DNA of 39,499 bases, taken from NCBI RefSeq assembly GCF_900185595.1, contig NZ_FYBH01000124.1, positions 1 to 39,499 of the forward strand, read 5' to 3'. Position 1 is the first letter of the stretch, and every line of letters starts with the position of its first letter. The position numbers and the translations under genes were made by a program. Shown piece by piece: positions 25,958 through 34,899 of the stretch. The stretch is from Calothrix rhizosoleniae SC01 (GTDB taxonomy: Bacteria > Cyanobacteriota > Cyanobacteriia > Cyanobacteriales > Nostocaceae). A model generated the notes under the pieces. It was not told the origin of the DNA. It did no database searches and saw nothing but the letters and a program-made list of their open reading frames with translations.

Positions 25958-27211
25958 TTACCTTCTCTTCTGGAGTCGCCGTATTCGCTGCCAGAGCAAA
26001 GTTGCGCTTCCCAAATCCCCCTGGTTTTCTCTCAGTAATGCTAGATGTGTAAGTGCTTCTTCACAACTAGGTTGCAGGTAAATTGCCTTGTGGAAAGACT
26101 GTGCTGCTTGCTCATTGTTGCCCATGCCTTGCTCCACCTCACCAAGTAGAACATATGCCTCAGCACTGACGGGATTTTGGCTAATATAGTCATTGCATAG
26201 TTGTGCTGCCTCATGCAAACGACCTTGATTTGCTAAAGTTTTGCTTGTTTCCAGCAAGTTAGCCTGGGAATTTTCTGATGGCTTTTCAGTATTTTTAGTG
26301 ATAACGTCTTGTTTTTTAGACTGTGTGGGTTGTAAAAAAGGATTTTTGTTTGTAGTTAGTTTTCTTTGCTGAGTTAAGGTGGGTTTTTTCGTAGTTGCTG
26401 GGCGATCGCTCCCTTGTACTCTAGACTTACGATAGGCAAAGACTCTAGGATGACGAACTGGGATAAACCGAGTATTGAGAAACAACCCAGTTTCCGCATG
26501 GCCGAGAAATAGCAAGCCATCTTTGGTAAGCAATCTTTCCAGAAGTCCCATTGTGCGTTTCTTGGTGGCGGCATCGAAGTAGATCAACAAGTTGCGACAA
26601 AAGACAACATCATAGGGCGGTACGCCAACCAAACAACGAGGATCTGCCAAGTTACCATGTATAAAATCAACCATGCCCCTTACCTGTTGGCATAGTTGAT
26701 ATCCTGCCTCTGTTGGTTGAAAATAGCACTCTTGAAAGTAGGGAGGATTGCCACGAAATGAGTAATTGTGATAAATGCCTCGTTGGGCAGCTAATAAGTT
26801 GTTTTTACTAATATCAACAGCATCAATATGAATATTTGCAGCAGCTAACCCTGCCTCCAAAAGAGCGATCGCAATTGAATAAGGTTCTTCCCCTGTAGAA
26901 CAGGGAATACTGAGAACCCGCAGTACACTCTGAGATTGAGTTGACAACCACTCAGACATTACATAACGCTTGAGAAAATTAAACGATTCTCGCTCTCGAA
27001 AAAACCAGGTTTCTGGAACAATCACACCTTCGACTAGTGCCTCCCATTCCTGGTTAGATTCCTGCAATCTCTGTAAATACCTTTCTATCTGTGGAATTCC
27101 ACAATCTGCCATCCGTTGAGCGATCGCTCTAGTAATTATGCCAGAATTAATTGAATTTACATCTAAGCCTACCTTGCTTTTCAGTAAAATTTCGATAACA
27201 GATTGTGTCAT
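25958..27211 (-). CDS. cheR: CheR receptor methyltransferase with C-terminal TPR repeats (WspC-like)
   Basis: The 417-residue protein methylates receptor glutamates with SAM. The CheR fold shows an N-terminal helical part, the SAM motif VLRVLSIPCSTGEEPYSIAI (about residues 92-111) and FCRNLLIYFD (about 209-218). After a Lys/Thr/Gln-rich linker (about 265-315), two to three TPR units follow (LANQGRLHEAAQLCNDYISQ; AYVLLGEVEQGMGNNEQAAQ; EEALTHLALLRENQGDLGSA). TPR-fused CheR is characteristic of the Wsp pathway. It starts 16 bp after the cheW gene upstream on the same strand. Confidence 0.94.
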   Translation of the reverse strand: MTQSVIEILLKSKVGLDVNSINSGIITRAIAQRMADCGIPQIERYLQRLQESNQEWEALVEGVIVPETWFFRERESFNFLKRYVMSEWLSTQSQSVLRVLSIPCSTGEEPYSIAIALLEAGLAAANIHIDAVDISKNNLLAAQRGIYHNYSFRGNPPYFQECYFQPTEAGYQLCQQVRGMVDFIHGNLADPRCLVGVPPYDVVFCRNLLIYFDAATKKRTMGLLERLLTKDGLLFLGHAETGLFLNTRFIPVRHPRVFAYRKSRVQGSDRPATTKKPTLTQQRKLTTNKNPFLQPTQSKKQDVITKNTEKPSENSQANLLETSKTLANQGRLHEAAQLCNDYISQNPVSAEAYVLLGEVEQGMGNNEQAAQSFHKAIYLQPSCEEALTHLALLRENQGDLGSATLLWQRIRRLQKRR

Positions 27212-27227
27212 TTACATATAAAAAATT

Positions 27228-27704
27228 TTATTTAGCTTGGAGTAAAAAACGCATTTGCTCAACTTTTGACAACAAACAATCTAAGTCTATACACTGAATC
27301 ATATCTTGGTCGTCTACAATCATCTTACCCAAGTAGGGAGCTGCATCTATCTGGATGTTTGGATCGATCAATTCAGTGTCAGACTTGCGTAAAGTTTCTA
27401 CAACCCGTTCTGCCATCAAACCAAAAACATGGGAAGTTGCAGATTCTGAAGAATTATTACCTTCACTATTATTGTAGTTAATTAGGATAATGCGAGTACT
27501 CAAATGCTCGTAGCAGGGTTTACCCCGCATTAATTGACATAAGTCAATCACTGGAACAATTCGTCCTCGATAGTTAAAAACTCCAGCAATGTATTCAGGT
27601 GTGTGGGGAAGGGTTTCTAAGACAACCAGGGGAAGCACTTCTACAACCTGCTGGCTTTCTAAGGCATAACGTTTATTATCAATACTTAGTAATAAAAATA
27701 ACAT
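27228..27704 (-). CDS. cheW: CheW-domain adaptor (WspB-like), first gene of cluster
   Basis: A single CheW domain of 158 residues: FLLLSIDNKRYALESQQVVEV, YIAGVFNYRGRIVPVIDLCQLM and VFGLMAERVVETL are the standard elements. It is the first gene of the chemosensory cluster, so the promoter should lie just upstream, where a MITE-like element (27743-27970) ends 39 bp from the start codon. Confidence 0.92.
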   Translation of the reverse strand: MLFLLLSIDNKRYALESQQVVEVLPLVVLETLPHTPEYIAGVFNYRGRIVPVIDLCQLMRGKPCYEHLSTRIILINYNNSEGNNSSESATSHVFGLMAERVVETLRKSDTELIDPNIQIDAAPYLGKMIVDDQDMIQCIDLDCLLSKVEQMRFLLQAK

Positions 27705-27742
27705 TTACTAACTCCATGAATATCCACATCTGTTATTAGTTC

Positions 27743-27970
27743 AACCAGAGTTCGGGTTAAGCCAAAAGCTAAAAACCTTATTATGTAGGGATTTAGCAAA
27801 ACCATAAGTTCTTAAAGAAGGGATTAAATTGGCATCATTTTGTCAATAAGGCTCATAAATAAGACTAATCTCAACAACATGGCTTATTGAGAAGAACTCA
27901 AAACAGAGCTTCGGAGCGAACAACGATACATCAGGTGTTGCGAGGATTTATTATCCCGAACTCAGGTTAA
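27743..27970. mobile_element. MITE-like element, copy B (ends AACCTGAGTTCGGG)
   Basis: The 228-bp segment is bounded by AACCAGAGTTCGGGTTAAG (27743-27761) and TTATCCCGAACTCAGGTTAA (27951-27970), inverted repeats with two to three differences. The same terminal repeat bounds copy A at 13962-14098, while the interiors differ in length and sequence. No reading frame is present. It lies directly upstream of the chemosensory cluster and could carry or displace its promoter. Confidence 0.55.
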
Positions 27971-28042
27971 TTGTAACCGCAGCAGGAAGGACGTGACGAT
28001 AAGCGATACTAAAAATAGTTAACCTGAAATTAACCGTCGCTT

Positions 28043-28378
28043 CTAACTCACTGCATATTCTGTAAACTGCCTCATAAAAGGAGACTGAAACCCTAATACA
28101 ATATCTTTCTTGGGAACTCCCGCAGCTACCAGATTAGCAGCAATATCATCTTCTGTACCATTCCACTGAAGCCAAATTTTGCCACCTTTAATGTCAATAT
28201 GAATGATACAACTATGTACCCAATCTTGACCTTGCCAACCGATATGAACTATTTGATAATGGTCTCGTTCTTTATCAAATATTGTCTCTACTTCTATATT
28301 TCCGTAAGCTGGTTTTTGCCTACTATAATCATGTAACTTTTTTTGTACCAACTGCCGATATTTAGTTAATTTATCCAT
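28043..28378 (-). CDS. xisI: XisI family protein
   Basis: This 111-residue protein is a full-length XisI, the small partner of XisH, first described as a factor needed for excision of the fdxN element in Anabaena heterocysts. Typical parts are YRQLVQKKLHDYSRQKP, VETIFDKERDHYQIVHIGW, IHIDIKGGKIWLQWNGTED and the end VLGFQSPFMRQFTEYA. Its start overlaps the end of xisH by 13 bp, so the two are translationally coupled. Many cyanobacteria carry numerous XisHI pairs far from any excision element, where their function is unknown. Confidence 0.93.
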   Translation of the reverse strand: MDKLTKYRQLVQKKLHDYSRQKPAYGNIEVETIFDKERDHYQIVHIGWQGQDWVHSCIIHIDIKGGKIWLQWNGTEDDIAANLVAAGVPKKDIVLGFQSPFMRQFTEYAVS

Positions 28379-28785
28379 TGAAAAATTACCTCTTGCTCTA
28401 CATCATAAATCAGCATTTTTACTTGATTTTCTGCAACCATGTCTTTGGGAAAATAAAGTTGAAAAAATGTTTTATAAGTTGTTAAAGGTACTGCTAAATA
28501 TAAAATACGCTCCGGTTGTAACCTTCTCAATGCACCTCTATAATTAATAAACTGTCCTAATGCCGTATGAAATTCTGAGATAGCAGAGGACTTCTGTAAA
28601 AAACTTTTGATTTCTACTGCAATTTTTTGTCCTTTGCGTTCTGCTGCAATCAGCTTTTCTGCGGCTAAATCAATCGAAAGATTAACTCCTCCGACGCTGA
28701 TTGTGAGCGGATCATTAGTAATTTGCCAACCGTCTTTCTGTAACGCTATTTTGACAACTTCATGAAAAACATCTTTAGCAGGCAT
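28366..28785 (-). CDS. xisH: XisH family protein
   Basis: The 139-residue protein matches XisH from end to end: MPAKDVFHEVVKIALQKDGW at the N-terminus, LAAEKLIAAERKGQKIAVEIKSF in the centre, and ALGQFINYRGAL. The D/E...EIK pattern (Asp near residue 55, Glu and Lys near 78-80) resembles a PD-(D/E)XK nuclease core, so XisH could be a nuclease acting with XisI. It is the first gene of the pair; no fdxN or excision sites were seen. Confidence 0.94.
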   Translation of the reverse strand: MPAKDVFHEVVKIALQKDGWQITNDPLTISVGGVNLSIDLAAEKLIAAERKGQKIAVEIKSFLQKSSAISEFHTALGQFINYRGALRRLQPERILYLAVPLTTYKTFFQLYFPKDMVAENQVKMLIYDVEQEVIFQWIN

Positions 28786-28848
28786 ATATATTCATAATTA
28801 TATTTCTTATTTTAATTTCGGGTTATTTCATACAATCCGTAAAAATTC

Positions 28849-28926
28849 TCAAGCTGGTTGAATCAATTCACGGGTGAGTCTTGGATGGGATTTTAGAATT
28901 TGTTCTGGGGTTTCACCAGCAGCTAA
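28849..28926 (-). pseudogene. DUF433 C-terminal remnant
   Basis: A 25-codon stretch reads LAAGETPEQILKSHPRLTRE then LIQPA and stops. LAxGxTPEEILxxHPxLTxExIxAAL is the C-terminal half of DUF433 antitoxin-like proteins of VapC-type systems. No start or N-terminal half is present. It is a decayed fragment near other toxin-antitoxin genes. Confidence 0.6.
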
Positions 28927-28935
28927 TTTTTACAC

Positions 28936-29037
28936 TTAGTTAAACACTATTGCCATGTCTCTGATTGATTCATTTATAAATTTATTAACAGAATTACTTA
29001 AAACTTTATCCATCGAATAGTTAATTTTTACAGCCAT
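28936..29037 (-). pseudogene. Small frame resembling a duplicated hicB tail
   Basis: The 33-codon frame (MAVKINYSMDKVLSNSVNKF...) starts 13 bp after the hicB stop. Its KINYSMDKVLSNSVNK parallels the hicB C-terminus KSINSWMDEVLTNAAKK, with similar codons (ATGGATRARGTTTTAA in both). It may be a decayed partial duplication of hicB, or a real short peptide. It runs into the DUF433 remnant. Confidence 0.4.
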
Positions 29038-29050
29038 TATTAAAGCTCAT

Positions 29051-29407
29051 CTATATATTTGTTACCTTTTTGGCAGCATTAGTTAAAACCTCATCCATCC
29101 AACTGTTAATACTTTTACCAGCTTTTTTAGCAGCAATAAAAATTCTCCGATGATTTTCTGGCGTAGTTCGAAAGGGAAGTTTTCCAGAAAAAGGTTTATC
29201 AGGTTCTTCTCCTAATTCTTCACAAAAAGCCAGATATTCATCAACAGAATTTTGGAATTCTTGACGTGCTTCATCAATAGTTCTTGCCTTAAATGTGATT
29301 ACATCTTTAATATCTAAAATCCTACCAAAAAGAATTCCGGCATCTACATCTACTTCAATACTAGCTGTGTAACCTTTGTAAGTCATCATGACGATATCTA
29401 AATACAA
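29051..29407 (-). CDS. hicB: HicB family antitoxin
   Basis: The 118-residue protein has the HicB fold: a partial RNase H-like N-terminal domain (YKGYTASIEVDVDAGILFGRILDIKDVITFKARTIDEAR), a helix with EFQNSVDEYLAFCEELGEEPDKPFSGKL, and a C-terminal ribbon-helix-helix-like DNA-binding segment (FRTTPENHRRIFIAAKKAGKSINSWMDEVL). It should neutralise HicA and repress the operon. A start at an internal ATG (29389-29383, MMTYKG or MTYKG) would better match the family length. It lies downstream of hicA, separated by 124 bp that include a hairpin. Confidence 0.88.
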   Translation of the reverse strand: MYLDIVMMTYKGYTASIEVDVDAGILFGRILDIKDVITFKARTIDEARQEFQNSVDEYLAFCEELGEEPDKPFSGKLPFRTTPENHRRIFIAAKKAGKSINSWMDEVLTNAAKKVTNI

Positions 29408-29460
29408 CTGTATCCAGAGTAATGATAATTTATTTATTTACTTGAAAGTTTCAACTTTCC

Positions 29461-29497
29461 CATATGTGGGGTAAGTATAAAACTTACCCTCATATTG
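29461..29497 (-). promoter_or_regulatory. Hairpin between hicA and hicB
   Basis: An 8-bp perfect stem (GGGTAAGT / ACTTACCC, loop ATAAA) at 29469-29489 is extended by ATATG / CATAT arms across a small bulge. It sits in the 124-bp gap between toxin and antitoxin genes. It could attenuate read-through from hicA or mark a separate hicB promoter. Confidence 0.5.
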
Positions 29498-29531
29498 ACT
29501 GGTTTATCTCCAGTATCTAATAATTATTTTA

Positions 29532-29798
29532 TTACGGTTCAATTTCCGCCTCCATCAAAAAATCTCTGACTGATTTGACTGCTCCTTTATCAGTTTCTTT
29601 CTGAGGATGTGGTTCGTGAAAAACTGCTCTAACTCCATTTAACTTCACACGAACCCTAGAACCTCCTCCCTGGCTAATATCAGCACCTAATGCTATAAAT
29701 AAACTTTCAATATCTCTCCATACAATATTTGCTGGAATCGGACTTGCAAAAATTAATTCTAAAATTTCTTTTTGCTTATTGTTAAGGTATTCTTCCAT
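29532..29798 (-). CDS. hicA: HicA family toxin
   Basis: The 88-residue protein is a HicA-type mRNA interferase with a dsRBD-like fold. The pattern VWRDIESLFIALGADISQGGGSRVRVKL followed by AVFHEPHPQKETDKGAVKSVRDFLMEAEI is characteristic of the longer HicA variant, in which the HxPHP-like region supplies the histidine. It precedes hicB on the same strand, the standard hicA-hicB order. Confidence 0.88.
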   Translation of the reverse strand: MEEYLNNKQKEILELIFASPIPANIVWRDIESLFIALGADISQGGGSRVRVKLNGVRAVFHEPHPQKETDKGAVKSVRDFLMEAEIEP

Positions 29799-29867
29799 TT
29801 GAATTGATAATAATTCATTATTTTTTCAATAAGCATCTAAAAATACTGCTTTCTTTAGGATTTATAT

Positions 29868-29894
29868 ATATGATATCGTGAAATGATATCATAT
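29868..29894 (-). promoter_or_regulatory. Perfect palindrome upstream of hicA, likely operator
   Basis: ATATGATATC and GATATCATAT form a perfect 10-bp inverted repeat around GTGAAAT, 70 bp upstream of the hicA start. HicB-type antitoxins repress by binding inverted repeats at the operon promoter, so this is the best candidate. Binding itself is inferred. Confidence 0.55.
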
Positions 29895-29921
29895 GCAATT
29901 CAATCTTGCTTTCACGCGTTA

Positions 29922-29950
29922 AGGGACACAGTTGGTGTTACTGTGTCCCT
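29922..29950 (-). terminator. Hairpin after chlH
   Basis: A perfect 11-bp inverted repeat (AGGGACACAGT / ACTGTGTCCCT, 7-base loop) lies 35 bp after the chlH stop codon on the minus strand. It is followed on that strand by TTAACGCG, without a long T tract. It separates chlH from the hicA promoter region. Confidence 0.65.
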
Positions 29951-29984
29951 GAAAATTTACCTAATGTTTTCAATCTGGGAAAGT

Positions 29985-32900
29985 TTACTCAATCCCTTCA
30001 ATCTTATCCTCAACTTCCTGATACAACTGACGCAATCTATCGAGATTTTCCTCGCTTGTATCCCAATAACCCCGTCCATTGGCTTCCAAGAAGGTTGTCA
30101 CCATCTTGCGGAAGGAATGGGGATTCATATTCAACAAACGCTTCTGCATCTCTTCATCTTTCATGAAGGTGTCGTTTGCATCTTCATAAACCCAGTTATC
30201 CACTGCACCTGCGGTAGCACTCCAACCCACTGTATTTACCAAGCGCTTGGACAACTCCCGCGCCCCTTCATAACCATGGGAAAGCATTCCCTCATACCAC
30301 TTGGGATTTAACAATTTTGTCCGAGCATCCAAGCGCACGGTTTCTGATAAACTACGAACCTGAGCATTGGCTGTGGTGGTATCCGCCATATAGGATGCTG
30401 GGGTTTTCCCATCACCCCGCAGACTCGCTACTACTTTGGTGGGATCGGAATCATAGTAGTGGGAAACATCTGTCAAACTAATCTCCGATGAATCCAGGTT
30501 TTGGAATGTCGCATCAGCCGTCTTCAATGTCTTTTCAAACAGTTCCCGCGATTGTTCCATTGTCCCCGGATTATCCGCAGTAAAGGCAAAGGATTTCCGC
30601 TTCAGGTACATTTCCTGCAATTCCCCTTCATTTTCCCAAGTGCTGTTTTCCACCGCTAAGTTAATGTTGGAGGAGTAGGAACCAGAAGCATTAGAAAATA
30701 CACGGGTAGCTGCTTGACGCAGGTTAATTCCCATTTCCTCTGCTTGAGCCATAGCGTGCTTGCGGACAAAGTTCATTTCTAATGGCTCATCGGCTTCTGC
30801 AGCCATTTTTACCGCTTGATCTAACAGGTTCATTTGGTTAATAAATAAGTCGCGGAATACCCCGGAACAGTTAATCACTACGTCAATTCTCGGCCTTCCC
30901 AACTCTTCTAAGGGTATCAATTCTAACTTATTCACCCTACCGAGGGTATCGGGAATAGGACGCACACCCACCATCCACATTATTTGTGCCAGTGATTCCC
31001 CGTAGGTTTTAATATTATCAGTGCCCCATAACACACTAGCAATAGTTTCTGGATATTGGCCTTCGTTCTCTGCCATGTGCCTTGCCAGTAGTCTATCAAC
31101 AACAACTTTAGCTGATTGGACGGCAGCTTGGGTCGGAATGGATTGGGGGTCTAGGGCGTGAAGATTTTTACCTGTAGGTAAGACATCGGGGTTACGGATG
31201 GGATCGCCACCGGGGCCAGGAAGAACGTATTCCCCTTCTAATCCTTTGAGCAATGCACCTAGTTCGTTGTCGGCACAAATTTGTTGCAAGCAAAATTCTA
31301 AATATTCAAAGAGGGGTTTGAGAGCTTCTTGATCAACATCGGTGTATCCCGCTTGGTGAAGTGCTTCTACCCAAGGCTCTTTTTTACCCATATTGAAGAA
31401 ATTCAACTTGGAAACTAGAGAAACCCTACCCTCAGCGTCGGTTTTCTCCTTGACTAAGGAACCAACAGCATCACGGGTGGCGATGGTGATATCTTGCAAC
31501 AGTTGCACATCTTCTAAAATGCCTTTGTCACTGTTGCGGTAAATTTCTTCAATATCCCGATTTAAGCTATTGGCAATAATGCGCTGTAGGCTGAGAATTT
31601 CTTCCTCTTCCCGATCTAAACCGGCTATATTTACCAAAGTTGCGATCGCTTCTTCCGCAGTGGGAGGCTTACCAATAACATGTAATCCACAAGGTAACAA
31701 CCGGGATTCAATTTCCATTAACTTGCGGTAGACAATGCCAACCATATTATCCCGTTCTTCGACATCCATCTCCCTAGCATCGATTTCTGGGATGTCAATG
31801 TCCTTGTCCAAGTTCACCATCCGGCATTTATCCATGATGGTGTTGACAATGGGAATACACCGTCCAGTATCTTTCAGGGTTTGGTAAGAAGCAATTAATT
31901 CACTCAGTTCCTTTAAACCCTTGTATAAACCAGCATTTTCTGCTGGGGGTGTTAAGTAAGAAATAGTGGCCGCATAACCCCGACGCTTGGCAATTGTCGC
32001 CTCACTGGGATTATTAGCTGCGTAATAATACAGATTCGGAATACTGCCAATTAAGTTATCTGGATAACATTCACCAGACATCCCCATCTGCTTTCCAGGC
32101 ATAAATTCCAAGGAACCGTGGGTACCAAAATGGAGCACCGCATCCGCACCCCAAATTCTTTCTAAATAGGTGTAGTAAGCAGCAAAGCCGTGGTGAGGGC
32201 TAGCAGAACGGGAGAATAACAACCGCATGGGATCCCCTTCATAACCAAAGGTAGGCTGGACACCAATGAAGATGTTACCGAATGCCTTACCGTAAACCAG
32301 GAGGTTTTGCCCATCACTGTTTAGGTTCCCTGGTGGTGGTCCCCAGTTCTCTTCCAATCTTTGGGAATAAGGAGTCAGTTCTTCATACTCAGGTACAGAC
32401 ATGCGATAAGCAATATTGAGTTCTGGACTGGCATACTGTGCCTGAGCGTCATGGATTACCTGTTCCATTAATGCTTGAGGACTATCTGGCAAATCCTGTA
32501 CGTCATAGCCATTTTGCTGCAAGGCTTGTATCACTTCGTAGATGGAACCAAATACATCCAGATAAGCCGCAGTCCCCACATTCCCTTTATCCGGGGGAAA
32601 ACTAAATACTGTAATCGCAATTTTCTTATCTAACTTGGGCTTACGACGCAAATTCGCCCACTTCAAAGCCCTTTTTGTCACTGATTCAATCCGATCTTGC
32701 AGGGCGATCGCTTTACCTGTATTACCATCCTTCCCAGATAAAATTATCGGCTCAATTGCCCCATCTAACTCAGGGATCGCTATTTGCAATGCCACCTGAA
32801 TTGGATGTAAACCTAAATCACTATCTTGCCATTCTTCTGTAGTTTGAAATATTAGGGGCAATACCACCATGTAAGGGCGATTTAATCGCTTTAAGGATTC

Positions 32901-33971
32901 TATCGCCTTGGGATGATCTTGGCGTGCTGGCCCCCCTACCAAGGCAAAACCAGTCAAAGATATCACCGCATCTACTAAAGGTGTATTCGTATTAGGTTCG
33001 TAAAAATAAGCATTCACAGGCTGGGAGAAATCTAAACCAGAGGCAAAAACACACATTACTTTTGCCCCCATTGACTCCAATTCCTGCACAATAGCTACAT
33101 AATGGGCATCATCACCAGTAACTAGGTGGGTACGTTGCATAACCAAACCCACACAAGGAGCTAGGGGATCTTTTAAATCCGGGGAAATATCCTGACGACT
33201 GTTATACCAATTGAGATATTCCCGTACATCCTCATACATGGTAGTTGCCAAAGGATGCCAAATCCCCATATCTGGATAAACTACGGGTTGTTGGTATTCT
33301 AGAGCAGTAGAATTTTGTTTATCTACATTTTTAAATATATATTTATCAGCTAACATCAACAAAAAGTTTTCCAGATTGTCTGGAGAACCTCCCAGCCAAT
33401 ATTGGAAACTCAGCATGAAATTTCTGGCATCCTGAGCTTTTTCCACAGGCAAAAACTTCAGCACTTGTGGCAATGTTCTTAATAGCTTTAACATTGCATC
33501 TTCAAACCCAGCCCCAGATTTCTCCTTACGCTTCCGCATAAACTGGGCGATGACACTCTTTGACTGTCCCATCTGTGCCATAGAAAAGCTACCCATTTTA
33601 TTCAGGCGCATTACCTCTGGCATAGATGGAAATACCACCGCCGCATCCAAACGATCCCGGTGTGGTTTAACTGTTTCTACTACTTTTTGGGCTAAATCTT
33701 CAATAAAAATCAAGGAGGCAATAAAAATATTGGCAGTCTCCATATCTTTTTGGAACTCTTGATAATTATCTGTATCCCGGAGTTCCTCAATTAAATAACC
33801 ACTGATTTCAATCGCCAAATGAGGATGGTTTTCGTTAATAGTCCTAACAGCTTGTGACAATGCACTCTGATACTGGGACTCTAACACGACATAGACCACC
33901 TTGAGTAAATGCCGCCCCCGCAAGTCATTGGGTGCAATATGACGAATGGTGGACTTGACGTGAGTGAACAT
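29985..33971 (-). CDS. chlH: Magnesium chelatase subunit H (cobaltochelatase CobN-related)
   Basis: At 1328 residues this is a normal-length ChlH, the porphyrin-binding catalytic subunit that, with ChlI and ChlD, inserts Mg2+ into protoporphyrin IX at the start of chlorophyll synthesis. Recognisable parts are the N-terminal domain ([20 protein letters not shown]), the CobN/Mg-chelatase core with [24 protein letters not shown], and [25 protein letters not shown]. The ATG 33971 is preceded by AAAGGAGCTTCATTAGC, a good ribosome site. It is a single-gene unit; chlI and chlD are absent from the window. Confidence 0.97.
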   Translation of the reverse strand: MFTHVKSTIRHIAPNDLRGRHLLKVVYVVLESQYQSALSQAVRTINENHPHLAIEISGYLIEELRDTDNYQEFQKDMETANIFIASLIFIEDLAQKVVETVKPHRDRLDAAVVFPSMPEVMRLNKMGSFSMAQMGQSKSVIAQFMRKRKEKSGAGFEDAMLKLLRTLPQVLKFLPVEKAQDARNFMLSFQYWLGGSPDNLENFLLMLADKYIFKNVDKQNSTALEYQQPVVYPDMGIWHPLATTMYEDVREYLNWYNSRQDISPDLKDPLAPCVGLVMQRTHLVTGDDAHYVAIVQELESMGAKVMCVFASGLDFSQPVNAYFYEPNTNTPLVDAVISLTGFALVGGPARQDHPKAIESLKRLNRPYMVVLPLIFQTTEEWQDSDLGLHPIQVALQIAIPELDGAIEPIILSGKDGNTGKAIALQDRIESVTKRALKWANLRRKPKLDKKIAITVFSFPPDKGNVGTAAYLDVFGSIYEVIQALQQNGYDVQDLPDSPQALMEQVIHDAQAQYASPELNIAYRMSVPEYEELTPYSQRLEENWGPPPGNLNSDGQNLLVYGKAFGNIFIGVQPTFGYEGDPMRLLFSRSASPHHGFAAYYTYLERIWGADAVLHFGTHGSLEFMPGKQMGMSGECYPDNLIGSIPNLYYYAANNPSEATIAKRRGYAATISYLTPPAENAGLYKGLKELSELIASYQTLKDTGRCIPIVNTIMDKCRMVNLDKDIDIPEIDAREMDVEERDNMVGIVYRKLMEIESRLLPCGLHVIGKPPTAEEAIATLVNIAGLDREEEEILSLQRIIANSLNRDIEEIYRNSDKGILEDVQLLQDITIATRDAVGSLVKEKTDAEGRVSLVSKLNFFNMGKKEPWVEALHQAGYTDVDQEALKPLFEYLEFCLQQICADNELGALLKGLEGEYVLPGPGGDPIRNPDVLPTGKNLHALDPQSIPTQAAVQSAKVVVDRLLARHMAENEGQYPETIASVLWGTDNIKTYGESLAQIMWMVGVRPIPDTLGRVNKLELIPLEELGRPRIDVVINCSGVFRDLFINQMNLLDQAVKMAAEADEPLEMNFVRKHAMAQAEEMGINLRQAATRVFSNASGSYSSNINLAVENSTWENEGELQEMYLKRKSFAFTADNPGTMEQSRELFEKTLKTADATFQNLDSSEISLTDVSHYYDSDPTKVVASLRGDGKTPASYMADTTTANAQVRSLSETVRLDARTKLLNPKWYEGMLSHGYEGARELSKRLVNTVGWSATAGAVDNWVYEDANDTFMKDEEMQKRLLNMNPHSFRKMVTTFLEANGRGYWDTSEENLDRLRQLYQEVEDKIEGIE

Positions 33972-34179
33972 GCTAATGAAGCTCCTTTGATGCGTGTTCT
34001 CTGCGAATAATATTTAAGGCTCGGCTTAGCATTAACTATTACGGAATTGATAAACCGCAATAACCTGCTCAATTTTGAGGCACTATGAAGTTTTTATCAG
34101 AAAATGCCCATCCAAAGCCTTGTTTATCGTTTGTTTGACACAAAACGATATAAAAATAGGCGATTTTGTTTACAAAATT

Positions 34180-34198
34180 TAACTTTAAACTAAAGTTA
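34180..34198. promoter_or_regulatory. Palindrome upstream of chlH
   Basis: A perfect 8-bp inverted repeat (TAACTTTA / TAAAGTTA, 3-base spacer) lies about 210 bp upstream of chlH and 60 bp after the lipoprotein gene on the same strand. It could be an operator for chlH or a weak terminator of the lipoprotein gene. Confidence 0.3.
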
Positions 34199-34258
34199 TT
34201 ACACTAACAAATATTAATTTTTGTTTACATTGACCTGGATGCAATCATTCAAGATGCA

Positions 34259-34786
34259 TCACAAACAAAGTTTCGATGACCAATCCTGGGAACCTCTACC
34301 AGGCTGACACTTATATTGCTTTCCAACCCAAACCATTTTCCACGACTTGCTATCAGTCCCAGATGATTCAAAATCTGCACGATGGCGGATTCCATTTACA
34401 GAATCATCTAAAAGACCTGTTTCCGTGATGATGACAGTTTTAAAATTAGGTTCAATTGTATTGACACTTACATTTCTCTGGAAATTTCCTTCTTGAGGTT
34501 TCTCTTCAGGTGGGGGAAAAACTGCGATCGCAATTTCTTTGGGGTCACTTCCCATTAAAGATACACCTTGAGGAAGTTGACTGAAATCAACCGAATTATA
34601 ATTTTCTCCCTCTTTTTTGGCTGTTGCAGTATTTGTTGTAGAAGAGTTTTCTTGAGAATTTTTAACCGCAGGTACAGTAGATTGAGAAGAGTTATTTGTT
34701 GATCTATCCGAATCTGCAGAACAACCAGCCAGAGTAAATTGACTGCATAGAACCAGTAAAACAATATATCTTATATATTTATTCAT
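34259..34786 (-). CDS. Small putative lipoprotein of unknown function
   Basis: From ATG 34786 the protein has a lipoprotein signal peptide: MNKYIRYIVLLVLCSQFTLA and the lipobox LAGC with the acylated Cys at residue 22. A low-complexity Ser/Asn/Thr linker follows (about 25-60), then a domain with VSLMGSDPKEIAIAVFPP, VIITETGLLDDSVNGIRHRADF and a C-terminal pair of cysteines (QYKCQPGRGSQDWSSKLCL). ATG 34804 is possible but puts six extra residues before the basic start. It is probably anchored in a membrane facing the periplasm. I do not recognise a named family. Confidence 0.75.
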   Translation of the reverse strand: MNKYIRYIVLLVLCSQFTLAGCSADSDRSTNNSSQSTVPAVKNSQENSSTTNTATAKKEGENYNSVDFSQLPQGVSLMGSDPKEIAIAVFPPPEEKPQEGNFQRNVSVNTIEPNFKTVIITETGLLDDSVNGIRHRADFESSGTDSKSWKMVWVGKQYKCQPGRGSQDWSSKLCL

Positions 34787-34899
34787 GATGTCAGTAGTAT
34801 GCATGTTTTATAGGCATATTTAATCCACATTCCTAAGTTATTTTCTTGTTTAAGAAAAATGGGTTGCTAATCTTCTGATTTTAATTTGCTTGTATCTAA

